The position numbers and the translations under genes were made by a program. A DNA stretch of 64,000 nucleotides from Actinomadura barringtoniae (GTDB lineage: Bacteria; Actinomycetota; Actinomycetes; Streptosporangiales; Streptosporangiaceae): the NCBI RefSeq assembly GCF_017573505.1, contig NZ_JAGEOJ010000029.1, positions 61,606 to 125,605 on the forward strand, read 5' to 3'. This document shows, one piece after another, positions 1 to 8,412 of the stretch. Each line of letters begins with the position of its first letter. The first letter of the stretch is position 1. A model generated the notes under the pieces. The model did not search any database. It was not told where the DNA came from and was given only the letters and a program-made list of their open reading frames with translations.

Positions 1-273
1 GTGCCGGGCGTTCAGGATCTGGCGGAGGACGACGCGGAGTGGCCGGTCGTCGAACGGGCGGAGGACCCGGACGCCGGGGACGAGGACGACCCGGCGGGCA
101 AGGGGCGGCATCGCCTGCGCGCTCGTTCGGACTCCGCGCCGGAGCCGGAGACCAGGCCCGACCACGAACTCGAGCTCGACACAGGTGACGGCAACGACGA
201 TGATCTGCCGATCTGGGACTGGAACCCGCCGTCCGGCAAGTTCCGGAGCTCTCCCCTGCCGCCCTCGGACTGA
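1..273 (+). CDS. C-terminal part of an acidic protein of unknown function (cut by window edge)
   Basis: The frame is open from the first base to a TGA at 271-273, so the visible 90 codons are probably the tail of a longer gene, although a GTG happens to sit at base 1. The product is rich in Asp, Glu, Pro and Arg, has no hydrophobic segment, and looks disordered. It ends in a short aromatic stretch (IWDWNPPSGKF) that could be a docking or processing motif. The next gene starts 29 bases downstream on the same strand. I do not recognise a family. Confidence 0.5.
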   Translation: MPGVQDLAEDDAEWPVVERAEDPDAGDEDDPAGKGRHRLRARSDSAPEPETRPDHELELDTGDGNDDDLPIWDWNPPSGKFRSSPLPPSD

Positions 274-302
274 GCGGGGAGGCCGGGGGTAGGACACCCG
301 GC

Positions 303-1133
303 ATGGGGCCCCTGTTCGATCGCCTCGTCGACGACGCCGCGCTCTTTCCGCCCGAACGAGCGCCGATGGACGACGCGCTGGCGGCCTACCGGGCCGCCCT
401 GGCGCAGCCGGACACGATCCTGGGGCGCTTCCTCTGCCCGGCCTCCAGGGTCGCCGAGCTGCGCGCGCACCTGATCCCCGAGGACCTGCTCGACCTGGGG
501 ATCATCGCCGACGCCGAGGAGCTTCCCAAGGCCGTCGAGGCGGCCGCGTCCGAGCCTCGCGTGCGCCCGGCCTCGGTCGAGATCGCGCTGCCCGAGGAGG
601 CCGACCAGGCGCGGGCGGTCGCGGTGACGATCGCCGGGCTGCCGTACGAGGAGATCCCCACCTACTTCGAGGTGCGGCGAACGCCGGGCTGGCGGGACGT
701 GCTCGACCGCCTGGCCGCCGCACGCGAGCACGGCGCACCGCTGGCGGCCAAGCTCCGCACCGGCGGGATGGTGCCGGAGGCGTTCCCGTCCACCGCCGAG
801 CTCGCCGCGTTCATCGCCGCCTGCGCCGAACGCGACCTCCCGTTCAAGTGCACCGCGGGGCTCCATCACGCCGTACGGAACGCATCGACCGGCCACCACG
901 GCTTCCTCAACATCCTCGTGGCGACGTCTCAAGCCCCTTCCGGCGCCCTCCAGGAGATCCTTGAAGAGCACGATCCGGCACCCCTGACCAGGGCGGCTCG
1001 CGGCGCCGACGCGGCCTTCACACGCCATCTGATGACCTCGTTCGGATCATGCGACATCGCTGTGCCACAAACCGATCTCGGGCGACTGGGATTGATCGGA
1101 CACGGGAACATAGAACGGCATGACTTGGGTTGA
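303..1133 (+). CDS. Conserved hypothetical protein next to fumarylacetoacetase
   Basis: This 276-residue cytoplasmic-looking protein has no signal peptide or membrane segment. It opens with an LFDRLVDDAALFPPERAPM-type stretch, and a later part reads FKCTAGLHHAV, with adjacent histidines after a cysteine. I cannot name a catalytic family. Its stop overlaps the start of the fumarylacetoacetase gene by 14 bases (ATG at 1120, TGA at 1131-1133), which implies translational coupling. A role in aromatic amino acid (tyrosine/homogentisate) breakdown is therefore a reasonable guess from position only. The ATG at 303 follows a GGGGGTAGG ribosome-binding stretch. Confidence 0.75.
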   Translation: MGPLFDRLVDDAALFPPERAPMDDALAAYRAALAQPDTILGRFLCPASRVAELRAHLIPEDLLDLGIIADAEELPKAVEAAASEPRVRPASVEIALPEEADQARAVAVTIAGLPYEEIPTYFEVRRTPGWRDVLDRLAAAREHGAPLAAKLRTGGMVPEAFPSTAELAAFIAACAERDLPFKCTAGLHHAVRNASTGHHGFLNILVATSQAPSGALQEILEEHDPAPLTRAARGADAAFTRHLMTSFGSCDIAVPQTDLGRLGLIGHGNIERHDLG

Positions 1134-2322
1134 GGTCGACGACGACAGCGGCTTCGGAATGGACAACCTCCCGTACGGGGTCTTCTCGCGTCCCGGCGAG
1201 CTGCCCCGGGTGGGCGTGGCGATCGGCTCGTTCGTCCTCGATCTGGCGGGCCTGTCGGCCGACGGGCTGATCGAGAACAACCGCTGGTTCGCGGCCGGCT
1301 CCCTGAACGGCTTCATGGTGGCGGGCCGCGCGGCCTGGCAGGCCAACCGCGCCAGGATCACCGAGCTGCTGAGCGACGAGACGTTCCGCGATCGGGTCGA
1401 GCCGCACCTGATCCCGCTGACCACCGTCGAGCTGCTGCGCCCGATCGAGGTGGCCGACTACGTCGACTTCTTCTCCTCGCCCGACCACGCCGTCAACACG
1501 AGCAAGATCTTCCGCCCGAACGCCCCGGCGCCCGCGCCCAACTGGCGGAGCCTGCCCGTCGCCTACCACGGACGCGCCGGAACGATCTACGCCTCGGGCG
1601 CCCCGGTCGTCCGGCCGTGCGGCCAGCGCAAGGTCGACTCCAGGCTCGCCTACGGCCCGTGCCTGAAGCTCGACTACGAGGCGGAGGTCGGCTTCGTGGC
1701 GGGCGTCCCGTCCGCGCCCGGAACACGCGTGCCGACCGCAGCGTTCGCCGATCACGTCTTCGGCTTCCTGCTGGTGAACGACTGGAGCGCGCGCGACATC
1801 CAGTCCTGGGAGTCACAGCCGCTCGGCCCGTTCCTCGCCAAGTCCTTCGCGACCTCGATCTCGCCGTGGGTCGTTCCGCTCGCCGCCCTGGAGGCCGCCC
1901 GCATCCCGCAGCCGCCGCAGGATCCGGCGCCGCTGTCCTACCTGGAGATGAACGAGGACTGGGGCCTGGACCTCACCCTGGAGGTCCTGATCAACGACCA
2001 GGTCGTGGCGACGCCGCCGTTCTCGCGCATGTACTGGACCTCGCCGCAGCAGCTCGCGCACGCGACCGTGAACGGCGCCCCGCTCCGCACCGGCGACCTG
2101 TTCGCCTCGGGAACGGTCTCCGGCCCCGAACGCACCGACCGCGGCTGCATGCTGGAGCTCACCTGGAACGGCCGGGACCCGATCGACCTGCCGGACGGCA
2201 CCAAGCGCACGTTCCTCGAGGACGGCGACACCGTCACCATCCGCGCCACCGCGCCCGGCCTCAGCGGCTCCAGGATCAGCCTCGGTGAGGTGACCGGCAC
2301 CGTCCTCCCCGCCAATCCTTAG
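1120..2322 (+). CDS. fahA: Fumarylacetoacetase
   Basis: Hydrolyses 4-fumarylacetoacetate to fumarate and acetoacetate, the last step of tyrosine/homogentisate catabolism in the cytoplasm. The 400 residues carry the N-terminal SH3-like domain and the FAH catalytic domain. The family metal ligands are visible at D116, E187, E189 and D221, with catalytic H123; their spacing matches the mammalian enzyme (D126, E199, E201, D233, H133). The stretches YHGRAGT, LDYEAEVGF and NDWSARDIQSWE are diagnostic. Start codon ATG 1120 overlaps the upstream gene. No homogentisate dioxygenase is present in the window. The gene converges on ispF with a 15-bp minisatellite in between. Confidence 0.95.
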   Translation: MTWVEVDDDSGFGMDNLPYGVFSRPGELPRVGVAIGSFVLDLAGLSADGLIENNRWFAAGSLNGFMVAGRAAWQANRARITELLSDETFRDRVEPHLIPLTTVELLRPIEVADYVDFFSSPDHAVNTSKIFRPNAPAPAPNWRSLPVAYHGRAGTIYASGAPVVRPCGQRKVDSRLAYGPCLKLDYEAEVGFVAGVPSAPGTRVPTAAFADHVFGFLLVNDWSARDIQSWESQPLGPFLAKSFATSISPWVVPLAALEAARIPQPPQDPAPLSYLEMNEDWGLDLTLEVLINDQVVATPPFSRMYWTSPQQLAHATVNGAPLRTGDLFASGTVSGPERTDRGCMLELTWNGRDPIDLPDGTKRTFLEDGDTVTIRATAPGLSGSRISLGEVTGTVLPANP

Positions 2323-2327
2323 ACAGG

Positions 2328-2432
2328 ACGGCTCAGGTGGAGACGGCTCAGGTGGAGACGGCTCAGGCGCGCACGACTCAGGTGGGAACGGCTCGCGTGG
2401 GCACGGCTCAGGTGGAGACGGCTCCGGCAGGG
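2328..2432. repeat. 15-bp tandem repeat, seven copies, spanning the ispF stop codon
   Basis: Seven tandem units of consensus ACGGCTCAGGTGGAG start six bases after the fahA stop and run into the 3' end of ispF. On the minus strand the unit reads GCC GTC TCC ACC TGA, so it is exactly the last four codons plus the stop of ispF, repeated in frame. Units 1, 2 and 6 are identical and the others carry a few substitutions. Confidence 0.9.
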
Positions 2433-2911
2433 ACGACGAGGGCGTTGGCTATCGCCGCGAGACCTTCGCCCCGGCCCGTGAGACCGAGGCCGTCGGTCGT
2501 GGTGGCCGAGAGGCTCACCGATGCGCCGCCAAGCGCCTCGCTGAGGACCTTCTCTGCCTCGGCGCGGCGCTTGCCGATCTTCGGGCGGTTGCCGATGACC
2601 TGGATGGCGACGTTGCCGATGACGTGGCCCGACGCGGTGACCAGGCGGTGGACCTCACGCAGGAGGTCGGCGCCCGAGGCGCCCGACCAGCGCGGGTCGG
2701 CGGTGCCGAAGACGGCGCCGAGATCGCCGAGGCCGGTGGCCGACAGCAGCGCGTCGCACGCGGCGTGCGCGGCGACGTCGCCGTCGGAGTGCCCGGCCAG
2801 GCCCGGGCCCTCGCCGGGCCATTCGAGGCCGGCGACCCAGAGCGGGCGGTCATGGGAAGCGAACGGGTGGACGTCGGTACCGACGCCCACCCGTGGAAGC
2901 TGTGAAAGCAC
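2408..2911 (-). CDS. ispF: 2-C-methyl-D-erythritol 2,4-cyclodiphosphate synthase
   Basis: MEP-pathway enzyme converting CDP-methylerythritol 2-phosphate into the cyclic diphosphate with loss of CMP. From GTG 2911 it is 167 residues, slightly above the usual 155-160. Metal ligands D13, H15 and H49 sit in GTDVHPF and SDGDVAAHA; the CTP-binding end reads TTTDGLGLTGRGEG, where most homologues have TTTE. GTG 2911 was chosen because it lies one base after the carD stop and gives family length; the longer frame from 2959 would overlap carD. No ispD lies between carD and ispF, unlike many actinobacteria. The last codons are part of a minisatellite. Confidence 0.93.
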   Translation of the reverse strand: MLSQLPRVGVGTDVHPFASHDRPLWVAGLEWPGEGPGLAGHSDGDVAAHAACDALLSATGLGDLGAVFGTADPRWSGASGADLLREVHRLVTASGHVIGNVAIQVIGNRPKIGKRRAEAEKVLSEALGGASVSLSATTTDGLGLTGRGEGLAAIANALVVPAGAVST

Positions 2912-2912
2912 G

Positions 2913-3395
2913 TTAGCTGGCGAGAACCTCGTCGAGGAGGGCCTCGGCCTTGTCCTCATTGGTCTTCTCGGCGAGCGCGAGCTCGCTCACCAGGATCTGC
3001 CGAGCCTTGGCCAGCATGCGCTTCTCGCCGGCGGAGAGGCCTCGCTCCTTGTCGCGCCGCCACAGGTCGCGAACCACCTCGGCGACCTTGTTGACGTCGC
3101 CGGAGGCGAGCTTCTCCAGATTGGCCTTGTAGCGCCGCGACCAGTTGGTCGGCTCTTCGGTGTAGGGTGCGCGAAGCACCTCGAACACCTTCTCCAGGCC
3201 CTCTTGGCCGACAACGTCACGGACACCCACGTCCTCGACGTTCTCAACCGGAACCTGCACTGTCAGGTCGCCCTTGTCGACCTTCAGGACCAGATAGGTC
3301 CTTTCCTCACCCTTGATGGTGCGAGTCTCGATGGCCTCGATCCGAGCAGCCCCATGGTGGGGGTAGACGACGGTGTCGCCGACCTGGAAAGTCAT
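2913..3395 (-). CDS. carD: CarD family transcription regulator (RNA polymerase-binding)
   Basis: CarD binds the RNA polymerase beta subunit and stabilises open complexes at housekeeping and rRNA promoters; it is essential in mycobacteria. The 160-residue product begins MTFQVGDTVVYPHHGAARI, the Tudor-like polymerase-interaction domain, and ends in the helical DNA-binding domain containing ANLEKLASGDVNKVAEVVRD. The ATG at 3395 is preceded by GGAAGGGG at good spacing, which is why I do not use the longer upstream frame. It is followed after one base by ispF, the usual actinobacterial neighbour, so the two are probably co-transcribed. Confidence 0.96.
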   Translation of the reverse strand: MTFQVGDTVVYPHHGAARIEAIETRTIKGEERTYLVLKVDKGDLTVQVPVENVEDVGVRDVVGQEGLEKVFEVLRAPYTEEPTNWSRRYKANLEKLASGDVNKVAEVVRDLWRRDKERGLSAGEKRMLAKARQILVSELALAEKTNEDKAEALLDEVLAS

Positions 3396-3496
3396 GTGAC
3401 AAGTACCCCTTCCGCTACACCCAGAATAGCACGGACCCAGCGGTGGCTGCACCGACCTTCAGGACAAATGCCCAGGTCAACCCACTAATTGGGGTC

Positions 3497-3526
3497 TTGA
3501 CAAAGGTTCTGAATGGTGCATATCAC
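3497..3526 (+). promoter_or_regulatory. Candidate sigma-70-type promoter in the carD / 3739 divergent gap
   Basis: A perfect TTGACA at 3497-3502 is followed 18 bases later by TATCAC (3521-3526). It sits in the 343-base gap between carD (leftward) and the membrane protein gene at 3739 (rightward), which otherwise shows no convincing gene. It would give a leader of about 200 bases for the rightward gene. Confidence 0.45.
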
Positions 3527-3738
3527 CCCTCCTGGGCGGTCCGCAGCCCCTATGGGAGCGCGGATCCTGCCCGCACCGGACATCTCTCTGCCACCGGGCG
3601 CGAAGCAGCTCATACTGGGAGGTGCACAGGCCGGTCCACGCGGGTACGAAGCGCGCAAAAGGTCTTTAACCGGGTAGCGGAAGGACGAAGGGGGCGGCGA
3701 CCCGCGCGCACGGCGAACTCAAGATAGCGAGGTGCGGA

Positions 3739-4491
3739 GTGAGGCCAGACGGCGACCCCGAGCCGGACGACTATGGGCTCCCCCATGTCGACGTCGTGGT
3801 GCCCGACGACGCCCGCGAGCTCGACCGCGACATCGTCGCCTACCGGCGCGAGGAGCGGCAGCGCAGACGCCGGGCCCGCCTCGCCCGCCTGGCCCGCCCG
3901 TTCACCCGGTTCGGCGTGGCCGTGCCGATCATCAGCGGCGCCCTGCTGATCGCGCTGGTCAGCGGGCTGCTCATGACGGCGTTCGGCCCCCGCCCGACGC
4001 AGCGCGCCACCGTCCCCACGCGAACCGCCACCCCGACCGCCTCCCCCGGCTATGTCGGCGGCTACCTGCCCACCGGCGTGGTCTCGATGGTCGGCAGGAA
4101 CCGGCAGCGCGGATCGATCTCGGACATGGCGCACGGCGTGATCGCCGTCGTCCCGCCCGACTGCGGCTGCGGCAAGCTGGTGAACGAGCTGGCCACCCGG
4201 ACCCAGGAGTCGCACCTGCAGTTCTGGCTCGTGATCGACCGGCGGTACGGCCCGTCGGTCTCCGCCGCGGAGGCCGACAAGCAGCTCCGCGCGCTGGGCG
4301 GCGCCGCGCACGGCGGCGTGGTCGAGCTCGTCGACGACGCCACGAACCTCCTCGCGACCACCTATGTACCGGACGGAGCGGGCCCGACCGCGATCCTGGT
4401 GAAGCCCGGCCCCATCGTCACCGCCGTGATCCCCGACCCCACCCCGGGCAGGCAGCTCAGCGACCAGGTGAAGGCGCTCACCAACGCATGA
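3739..4491 (+). CDS. Single-pass membrane protein of unknown function
   Basis: The 250-residue product has an acidic N-terminus, an Arg-rich stretch (about residues 37-54), then one membrane segment around residues 60-83 (VAVPIISGALLIALVSGLLM), giving a cytoplasmic N-terminus and an external C-terminal domain. After a Pro/Thr-rich linker comes a compact domain with a PPDCGCGKLV motif, two cysteines that could form a disulfide or bind a metal or haem, and a VVELVDDATNLLATTYVPDG strand-rich segment. The thioredoxin-like look is suggestive but I will not assign activity. GTG 3739 is preceded by GCGAGGTGCGG. A lipoprotein gene follows 131 bases later on the same strand. Confidence 0.8.
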   Translation: MRPDGDPEPDDYGLPHVDVVVPDDARELDRDIVAYRREERQRRRRARLARLARPFTRFGVAVPIISGALLIALVSGLLMTAFGPRPTQRATVPTRTATPTASPGYVGGYLPTGVVSMVGRNRQRGSISDMAHGVIAVVPPDCGCGKLVNELATRTQESHLQFWLVIDRRYGPSVSAAEADKQLRALGGAAHGGVVELVDDATNLLATTYVPDGAGPTAILVKPGPIVTAVIPDPTPGRQLSDQVKALTNA

Positions 4492-4622
4492 GCACGTAAG
4501 GGCATCGAAAACCACCCCCGAGGCCGGGCCGCGGCCCCGACCTCGCTACGCTTCCCCTGGCGCTCTCGCGCCGACCCCCGTACTTCAGACGCCCCCATAC
4601 GCCCCTCGAGGAGTTCGACGCC

Positions 4623-5471
4623 GTGACCCGTAACAGCCGTCGAGTGGTCGCGCTCGCCATCGCGGGCGCCGTCGCCTTCGCGCCGGTGATCTCCGCCTGC
4701 GGCGCCGGCGAGAGCCCTCAGACCGCCGCACCGACCCAGCTCACCGAGGGCGTGAACGCCCACGTGCCGCAGGACGAGAAGGTGTCGAAGATCGACATCC
4801 GGAACATGTTCCTGCTCGGCCCGGCGCCCGACCAGACGCTGGCCCCCGGCAGCTCGCTGCCGCTGTACGCCACGGTGATCAACCAGGTCAAGGGGCAGGA
4901 CAGGCTCGTCGCCGTCACCTCCGACGCGTTCAGCCAGTCGAAGATCGCCGGTGGCGCCGTGGTCCTCCCGGCCGCCGCGCCCTCCGGCAAGGGCAGCGCG
5001 GTGTCGCTGCTCGGCGTGGCACCGGCCGCGACCCCGTCCGCCACGCCCACCGGCAAGGCGTCGGGCAAGCCGTCCACCGCACCGACCACCTCGCCGACCA
5101 CCTCGCCGTCGGCCACGCCGTCGACCTCGGCCTCCGCGCCGGAGACGACGCCGTCCGCCGCCACCGGCACCGGGGGCCTGGCCCCGCTTGTGCTGCTGAC
5201 CGGTCTCAACCGCGAGGTCCGCGGCGGCGAGAGCGTGCGGCTGCGGCTCCAGTTCGAGCACGCCGGGTCCGTCGAGCTGTCGGTGCCGGTGATCCCGCGC
5301 CAGGGCGAGTACGCCACGTACGCCCCGGCCCCCGAGCCCGCCACCCCCACCGCCTCGCCGAAGCCGGGCACCTCCGAGACCGCAACCCCCGGCGGGTCGG
5401 GCAGCCCGAGCCCCACCACCTCCGGTGAGTCGGAGAGCCCGTCGCCCTCCACCACGCCTTCCGCGGGCTGA
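4623..5471 (+). CDS. Secreted lipoprotein, Ser/Thr/Pro-rich (possible PCuAC-like copper-chaperone relative)
   Basis: GTG start, then a lipoprotein signal peptide of about 25 residues ending in a PVISAC lipobox; the cysteine should be lipidated and the protein anchored outside the membrane. A beta-rich region (IDIRNMFLLGP, SLPLYATVINQVKGQDRLVA, then VRLRLQFEHAGSVELSVPVI) resembles the fold of the PCu(A)C/DUF461 group, but I see no clear Met/His copper ligands. The domain is split by a Thr/Ser/Pro/Ala linker at roughly residues 132-183 and followed by a similar 50-residue tail, both probably cell-wall-spanning. Ends just before a strong bidirectional terminator. Confidence 0.82.
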   Translation: MTRNSRRVVALAIAGAVAFAPVISACGAGESPQTAAPTQLTEGVNAHVPQDEKVSKIDIRNMFLLGPAPDQTLAPGSSLPLYATVINQVKGQDRLVAVTSDAFSQSKIAGGAVVLPAAAPSGKGSAVSLLGVAPAATPSATPTGKASGKPSTAPTTSPTTSPSATPSTSASAPETTPSAATGTGGLAPLVLLTGLNREVRGGESVRLRLQFEHAGSVELSVPVIPRQGEYATYAPAPEPATPTASPKPGTSETATPGGSGSPSPTTSGESESPSPSTTPSAG

Positions 5472-5494
5472 CCGCCCCACCGCAGACCACGTAC

Positions 5495-5528
5495 AACGGC
5501 CCGTACGGCAATTGCCGTACGGGCCGTT
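5495..5528. terminator. Perfect 17-bp inverted repeat, bidirectional terminator
   Basis: A gap-free 34-base palindrome (arm AACGGCCCGTACGGCAA) lies between two convergent lipoprotein genes and runs into TCTCTC on the plus strand. It can serve both transcripts. Confidence 0.85.
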
Positions 5529-5561
5529 TCTCTCCCCCGTGCCCCCGATGCCCGGGGGTAG

Positions 5562-6089
5562 TTACTGGGTCTCCATGATGGAGGTCGCGGTCTGGCCGGA
5601 GAAGTGCACGTTGACGTTGTGGGGAGCGCGCTGGGCCCACTCGTCGATGCCGTCGATGCCGCACTTGGAGTTCTCGGCGTTCGGCGGGGTGCCGTCGGGG
5701 CAGGTGCCGCCCGCGATGGTCAGGCTGGTGTCGGTGGCGGTGAAGAAGACGACGCCGCCGACGCTGAACTTGCCGGGCGCGACGTACCGCAGCCGGCCCC
5801 ACTTCGAGGTGATCTGCTGGCCGCCGCCCTGGCTGGGCGGGCTGTGCTGGGGACGCGGGGTGCTGGAGTCGCCCGAGCCGTCGGAGCCGTCGGAGCCGTT
5901 CCCCGAGTCGCCGTTGGAGCCGTTGCCCGGCGAGGTGGCGCCCGACGAAGGAGTCTGGCTCGGCGCGGGCGCCGAGGCGGCCGGTGAGGAGGGTGACGCC
6001 GCCGCGGGCTTGTCGTCGGCGTTGAAGTTGCAGGCCGTCAGGCTGAGCGCCAGTGCCGCCGTCATCCCGCCGATCACGATCTTCCGCAT
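5562..6089 (-). CDS. Secreted lipoprotein of unknown function
   Basis: 175 residues from ATG 6089 (MRKIVIGGMTAALALSLTAC), a textbook lipoprotein signal with lipobox LTAC; the longer frame from 6131 would put 14 charged residues before it. A Ser/Gly/Pro/Asp-rich spacer spans roughly residues 23-85. The C-terminal domain holds two cysteines (GGTCPDG and NSKCGIDG) likely paired, with strands YVAPGKFSVGGVVFFTATDT and VNVHFSGQTATSIM. I do not recognise the fold. It lies downstream of phoP on the same strand, 223 bases away, and could belong to the phosphate regulon, but I see no PHO box directly upstream. Confidence 0.82.
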   Translation of the reverse strand: MRKIVIGGMTAALALSLTACNFNADDKPAAASPSSPAASAPAPSQTPSSGATSPGNGSNGDSGNGSDGSDGSGDSSTPRPQHSPPSQGGGQQITSKWGRLRYVAPGKFSVGGVVFFTATDTSLTIAGGTCPDGTPPNAENSKCGIDGIDEWAQRAPHNVNVHFSGQTATSIMETQ

Positions 6090-6258
6090 TGGGTCCTCGC
6101 TCCCGTCTCGGTGCGCGACCTTGTTGATCACGCTGTACGGGGTGAGATGGGGCGGGGCCCGGCGAAGTTGGCGCGGCGGAACGTGATCAATCCGACCCGG
6201 TCCGTTCCGAACTCGCGGCCCGGACCGGGCGTCTGGATGTCCTGAAGGCCCAGAGAAG

Positions 6259-6300
6259 TTCGCGCCTTTCGCGCCTGATTTCGCGCCTGATTTCGCGCCT
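6259..6300. repeat. Short direct repeats TTCGCGCCT, four copies
   Basis: Four copies of TTCGCGCCT at 6259, 6268, 6280 and 6292, the last two with a 12-base period (GATTTCGCGCCT), lie just after the phoP stop and upstream of the lipoprotein gene. No stem is obvious. Function unknown; slippage product or a regulator-binding array are both possible. Confidence 0.7.
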
Positions 6301-6312
6301 TCTGGCGGCGGT

Positions 6313-6993
6313 TTACGGCTCGAATTTGTAGCCGAGGCCGCGCACGGTGACGATGTAGCGCGGCGTCGAGGGGGTGGACTCGATCTTGGCGCGGAGGCGC
6401 TTGATGTGGACGTCCAGGGTCTTGGTGTCGCCCACGTAGTCGGCGCCCCAGACGCGGTCGATCAGCTGCATCCGGGTGAGGACGCGGCCCGCGTTGCGGA
6501 GCAGCACCTCCAGCAGCTCGAACTCCTTGAGGGGAAGCTGGACGTGGTCGCCGTTCACGCTGACCACGTGGCGCTCCACGTCCATGCGGACGGGACCGGC
6601 CTCCAGCGTGGCGGGGGCCAGCTCCTCCACCTCGCCCTGGCGGCGCAGCACGGCGCGCATCCGGGCGATCAGTTCACGGGTGGAGAACGGCTTGGTGACG
6701 TAGTCGTCGGCGCCGAGCTCGAGGCCGACGACCTTGTCGACCTCGCTGTCCTTGGCGGTCAACATGATCACGGGAACGTTGGACTTGGCCCTCAGCTCCC
6801 GGCACACCTCGGTACCGGGCAGGCCCGGGAGCATGAGGTCGAGCAGCACGAGGTCGGCACCGTTGCGCTCAAAGATGTCCAGCGCGTCGGGCCCGGTGGC
6901 CGCCACGGCCACCTCGAAGCCCTCTTTGCGCAGGTTGTACGACAATGCGTCGGAAAACGACTCTTCGTCTTCCACGACGAGCACTCGGGTCAC
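6313..6993 (-). CDS. phoP: Response regulator PhoP (OmpR family), phosphate control
   Basis: 226-residue two-component regulator with a receiver domain (acidic pocket D9/E10, phospho-acceptor D52 in LLDLMLPGLPG, K101 in YVTKPF) and a C-terminal winged-helix DNA-binding domain (residues about 125-226, ending RYIVTVRGLGYKFEP). Sequence and order with phoR and divergent phoU match the actinobacterial PhoR-PhoP phosphate-starvation system. The gene lies 77 bases downstream of phoR on the same strand. RegX3-type naming is equally used in mycobacteria. Confidence 0.95.
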   Translation of the reverse strand: MTRVLVVEDEESFSDALSYNLRKEGFEVAVAATGPDALDIFERNGADLVLLDLMLPGLPGTEVCRELRAKSNVPVIMLTAKDSEVDKVVGLELGADDYVTKPFSTRELIARMRAVLRRQGEVEELAPATLEAGPVRMDVERHVVSVNGDHVQLPLKEFELLEVLLRNAGRVLTRMQLIDRVWGADYVGDTKTLDVHIKRLRAKIESTPSTPRYIVTVRGLGYKFEP

Positions 6994-7070
6994 GGTGTTG
7001 CCTCCCGGGCGGTTTCTATTTCGGCGGACCGGCGCGGGCCCCTCGATGTCGTCATTACGGCGCCGGACCT

Positions 7071-8339
7071 TCAGGGGTTGGGTGGGGTCGGAAAAACGAT
7101 CGAGGCGTCACCTGCGGCCGGACCGTGGTCGGCCGAGATATCGGCGGGATGCCCGGGCTCCGGCGCGCGCTCGGCGTCGTCGGAGTGGACGTGTTCGCGG
7201 GGTGCGTTCAGCAGCGGGAGCCGGATGGTGAAGGTCGAGCCGGAGCCTTCCTTGCTCCAGACCGTCACCTCCCCGCCGTGCTTGGTGGTGACGTGCTTGA
7301 CGATCGCGAGGCCGAGACCCGTGCCGCCGGTCTGGCGGGAACGGGCCGGGTCGACCCGGTAGAACCGCTCGAAGATGCGTTCCAGATCGCCGTCGGGGAT
7401 GCCGATGCCCTGGTCGGTCACGTTGATCTCGACGTGGTCGTCCTCGCACTGCCGGGTGGCGACGACCACCCGGGTGTTCTCGGGGCTGTAGGCGACGGCG
7501 TTGTCGATCAGGTTGCGGATGGCGGTCGTGAGCAGCTCCTCGTCGCCGCGCACCTTGAGGCCGTCGCGGCCGCCGCTGCTCAGCTCGATGCCGCGGGCGC
7601 CGGCCTTGATCTGGCACCGGTCCAGCGCCTCGACGATCACCTCGTCGAGGGAGACCGGATGCAGCTCGGGCAGCGGCTCGTCGCCCTGGATCCGGGAGAG
7701 CGTCATGAGGTCCTGGACGAGGTTGGTCAGCCGGACCGACTCCATCTGCATGCGGCCGGCGAAGCGCCGTACCGCGTCGGGGTCGTCGGCCGCGCCCTCG
7801 ACCGTCTCGGCCAGCAGCGACAGTGCGCCGACCGGGGTCTTCAGCTCGTGGCTCACGTTCGCCACGAAGTCGCGCCGGATCGCCTCGACCCGGCGCATCT
7901 CGGTGAGGTCCTCGGCGAGCACCAGGACCAGGCCGTGGGAGCCGAGCGGTGCGACGCGGACGGCGAACCAGCGGCCGTCGGCGCGGCTGCGGCCGCGGCT
8001 CGGGCCGACCTGGATCTCGGTCTCGCGGATCTCGCCGTCGCGGCGGACCAGGCGGGCCATCGCCAGCAGCTCGTCCACCACCAGGCGGTCGTCGCTCACC
8101 ATGCCGAACGCGCGAGCGGCGGAGCTGGCACGCAGAACCCGGTCCTCGCCGTCGACCACGACGGCCGAGGACCGCAGCACGCTCAGCACCGAGGCCACGC
8201 CCGGCGGCAGCCCGCTCTGAGGCGCAGGGGGAGCCGTGACCTGCTGGGCTCGCTCGCTCACACGCACCGCCAATCCCGTAGCGAGCCCGATCGCGAGCCC
8301 GGCAAGCCCGGTCAGACCTGCGACAATCTCGACCTCCAC
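7071..8339 (-). CDS. phoR: Sensor histidine kinase PhoR, phosphate sensing
   Basis: Membrane histidine kinase that phosphorylates PhoP. From GTG 8339 (VEVEIVAGL) it has 422 residues: one N-terminal membrane segment (about 5-27), a PAS-like region (about 50-140), the H-box VANVSHELKTPVGAL with His164, and an ATPase domain with N-box NLIDNAVAY, DQGIGIP and GTGLGLAIV. Only one membrane helix is normal for this family, which reads the state of the Pst/PhoU complex rather than external phosphate. The start is by analogy with Streptomyces PhoR; TTG 8360, which has a better SD (AGGAAGGG), is the alternative. The tail is Pro/Asp-rich. Confidence 0.93.
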   Translation of the reverse strand: MEVEIVAGLTGLAGLAIGLATGLAVRVSERAQQVTAPPAPQSGLPPGVASVLSVLRSSAVVVDGEDRVLRASSAARAFGMVSDDRLVVDELLAMARLVRRDGEIRETEIQVGPSRGRSRADGRWFAVRVAPLGSHGLVLVLAEDLTEMRRVEAIRRDFVANVSHELKTPVGALSLLAETVEGAADDPDAVRRFAGRMQMESVRLTNLVQDLMTLSRIQGDEPLPELHPVSLDEVIVEALDRCQIKAGARGIELSSGGRDGLKVRGDEELLTTAIRNLIDNAVAYSPENTRVVVATRQCEDDHVEINVTDQGIGIPDGDLERIFERFYRVDPARSRQTGGTGLGLAIVKHVTTKHGGEVTVWSKEGSGSTFTIRLPLLNAPREHVHSDDAERAPEPGHPADISADHGPAAGDASIVFPTPPNP

Positions 8340-8412
8340 ACTTCGGATCGTAAGTGCCAATCGGGCCCTTCCTGCACCACGGAGGTACACAACACGGTCT
8401 CGTTAGCCCAAA

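Noticed and set aside
2337..3488. A plus-strand open frame covering ispF and carD
   Set aside because: It begins in the minisatellite and runs antisense to two well-identified genes.
3443..3727. Possible 94-residue gene upstream of the membrane protein at 3739
   Set aside because: There is no family resemblance, the composition is Arg/Thr-rich and irregular, and it contains the candidate promoter at 3497.
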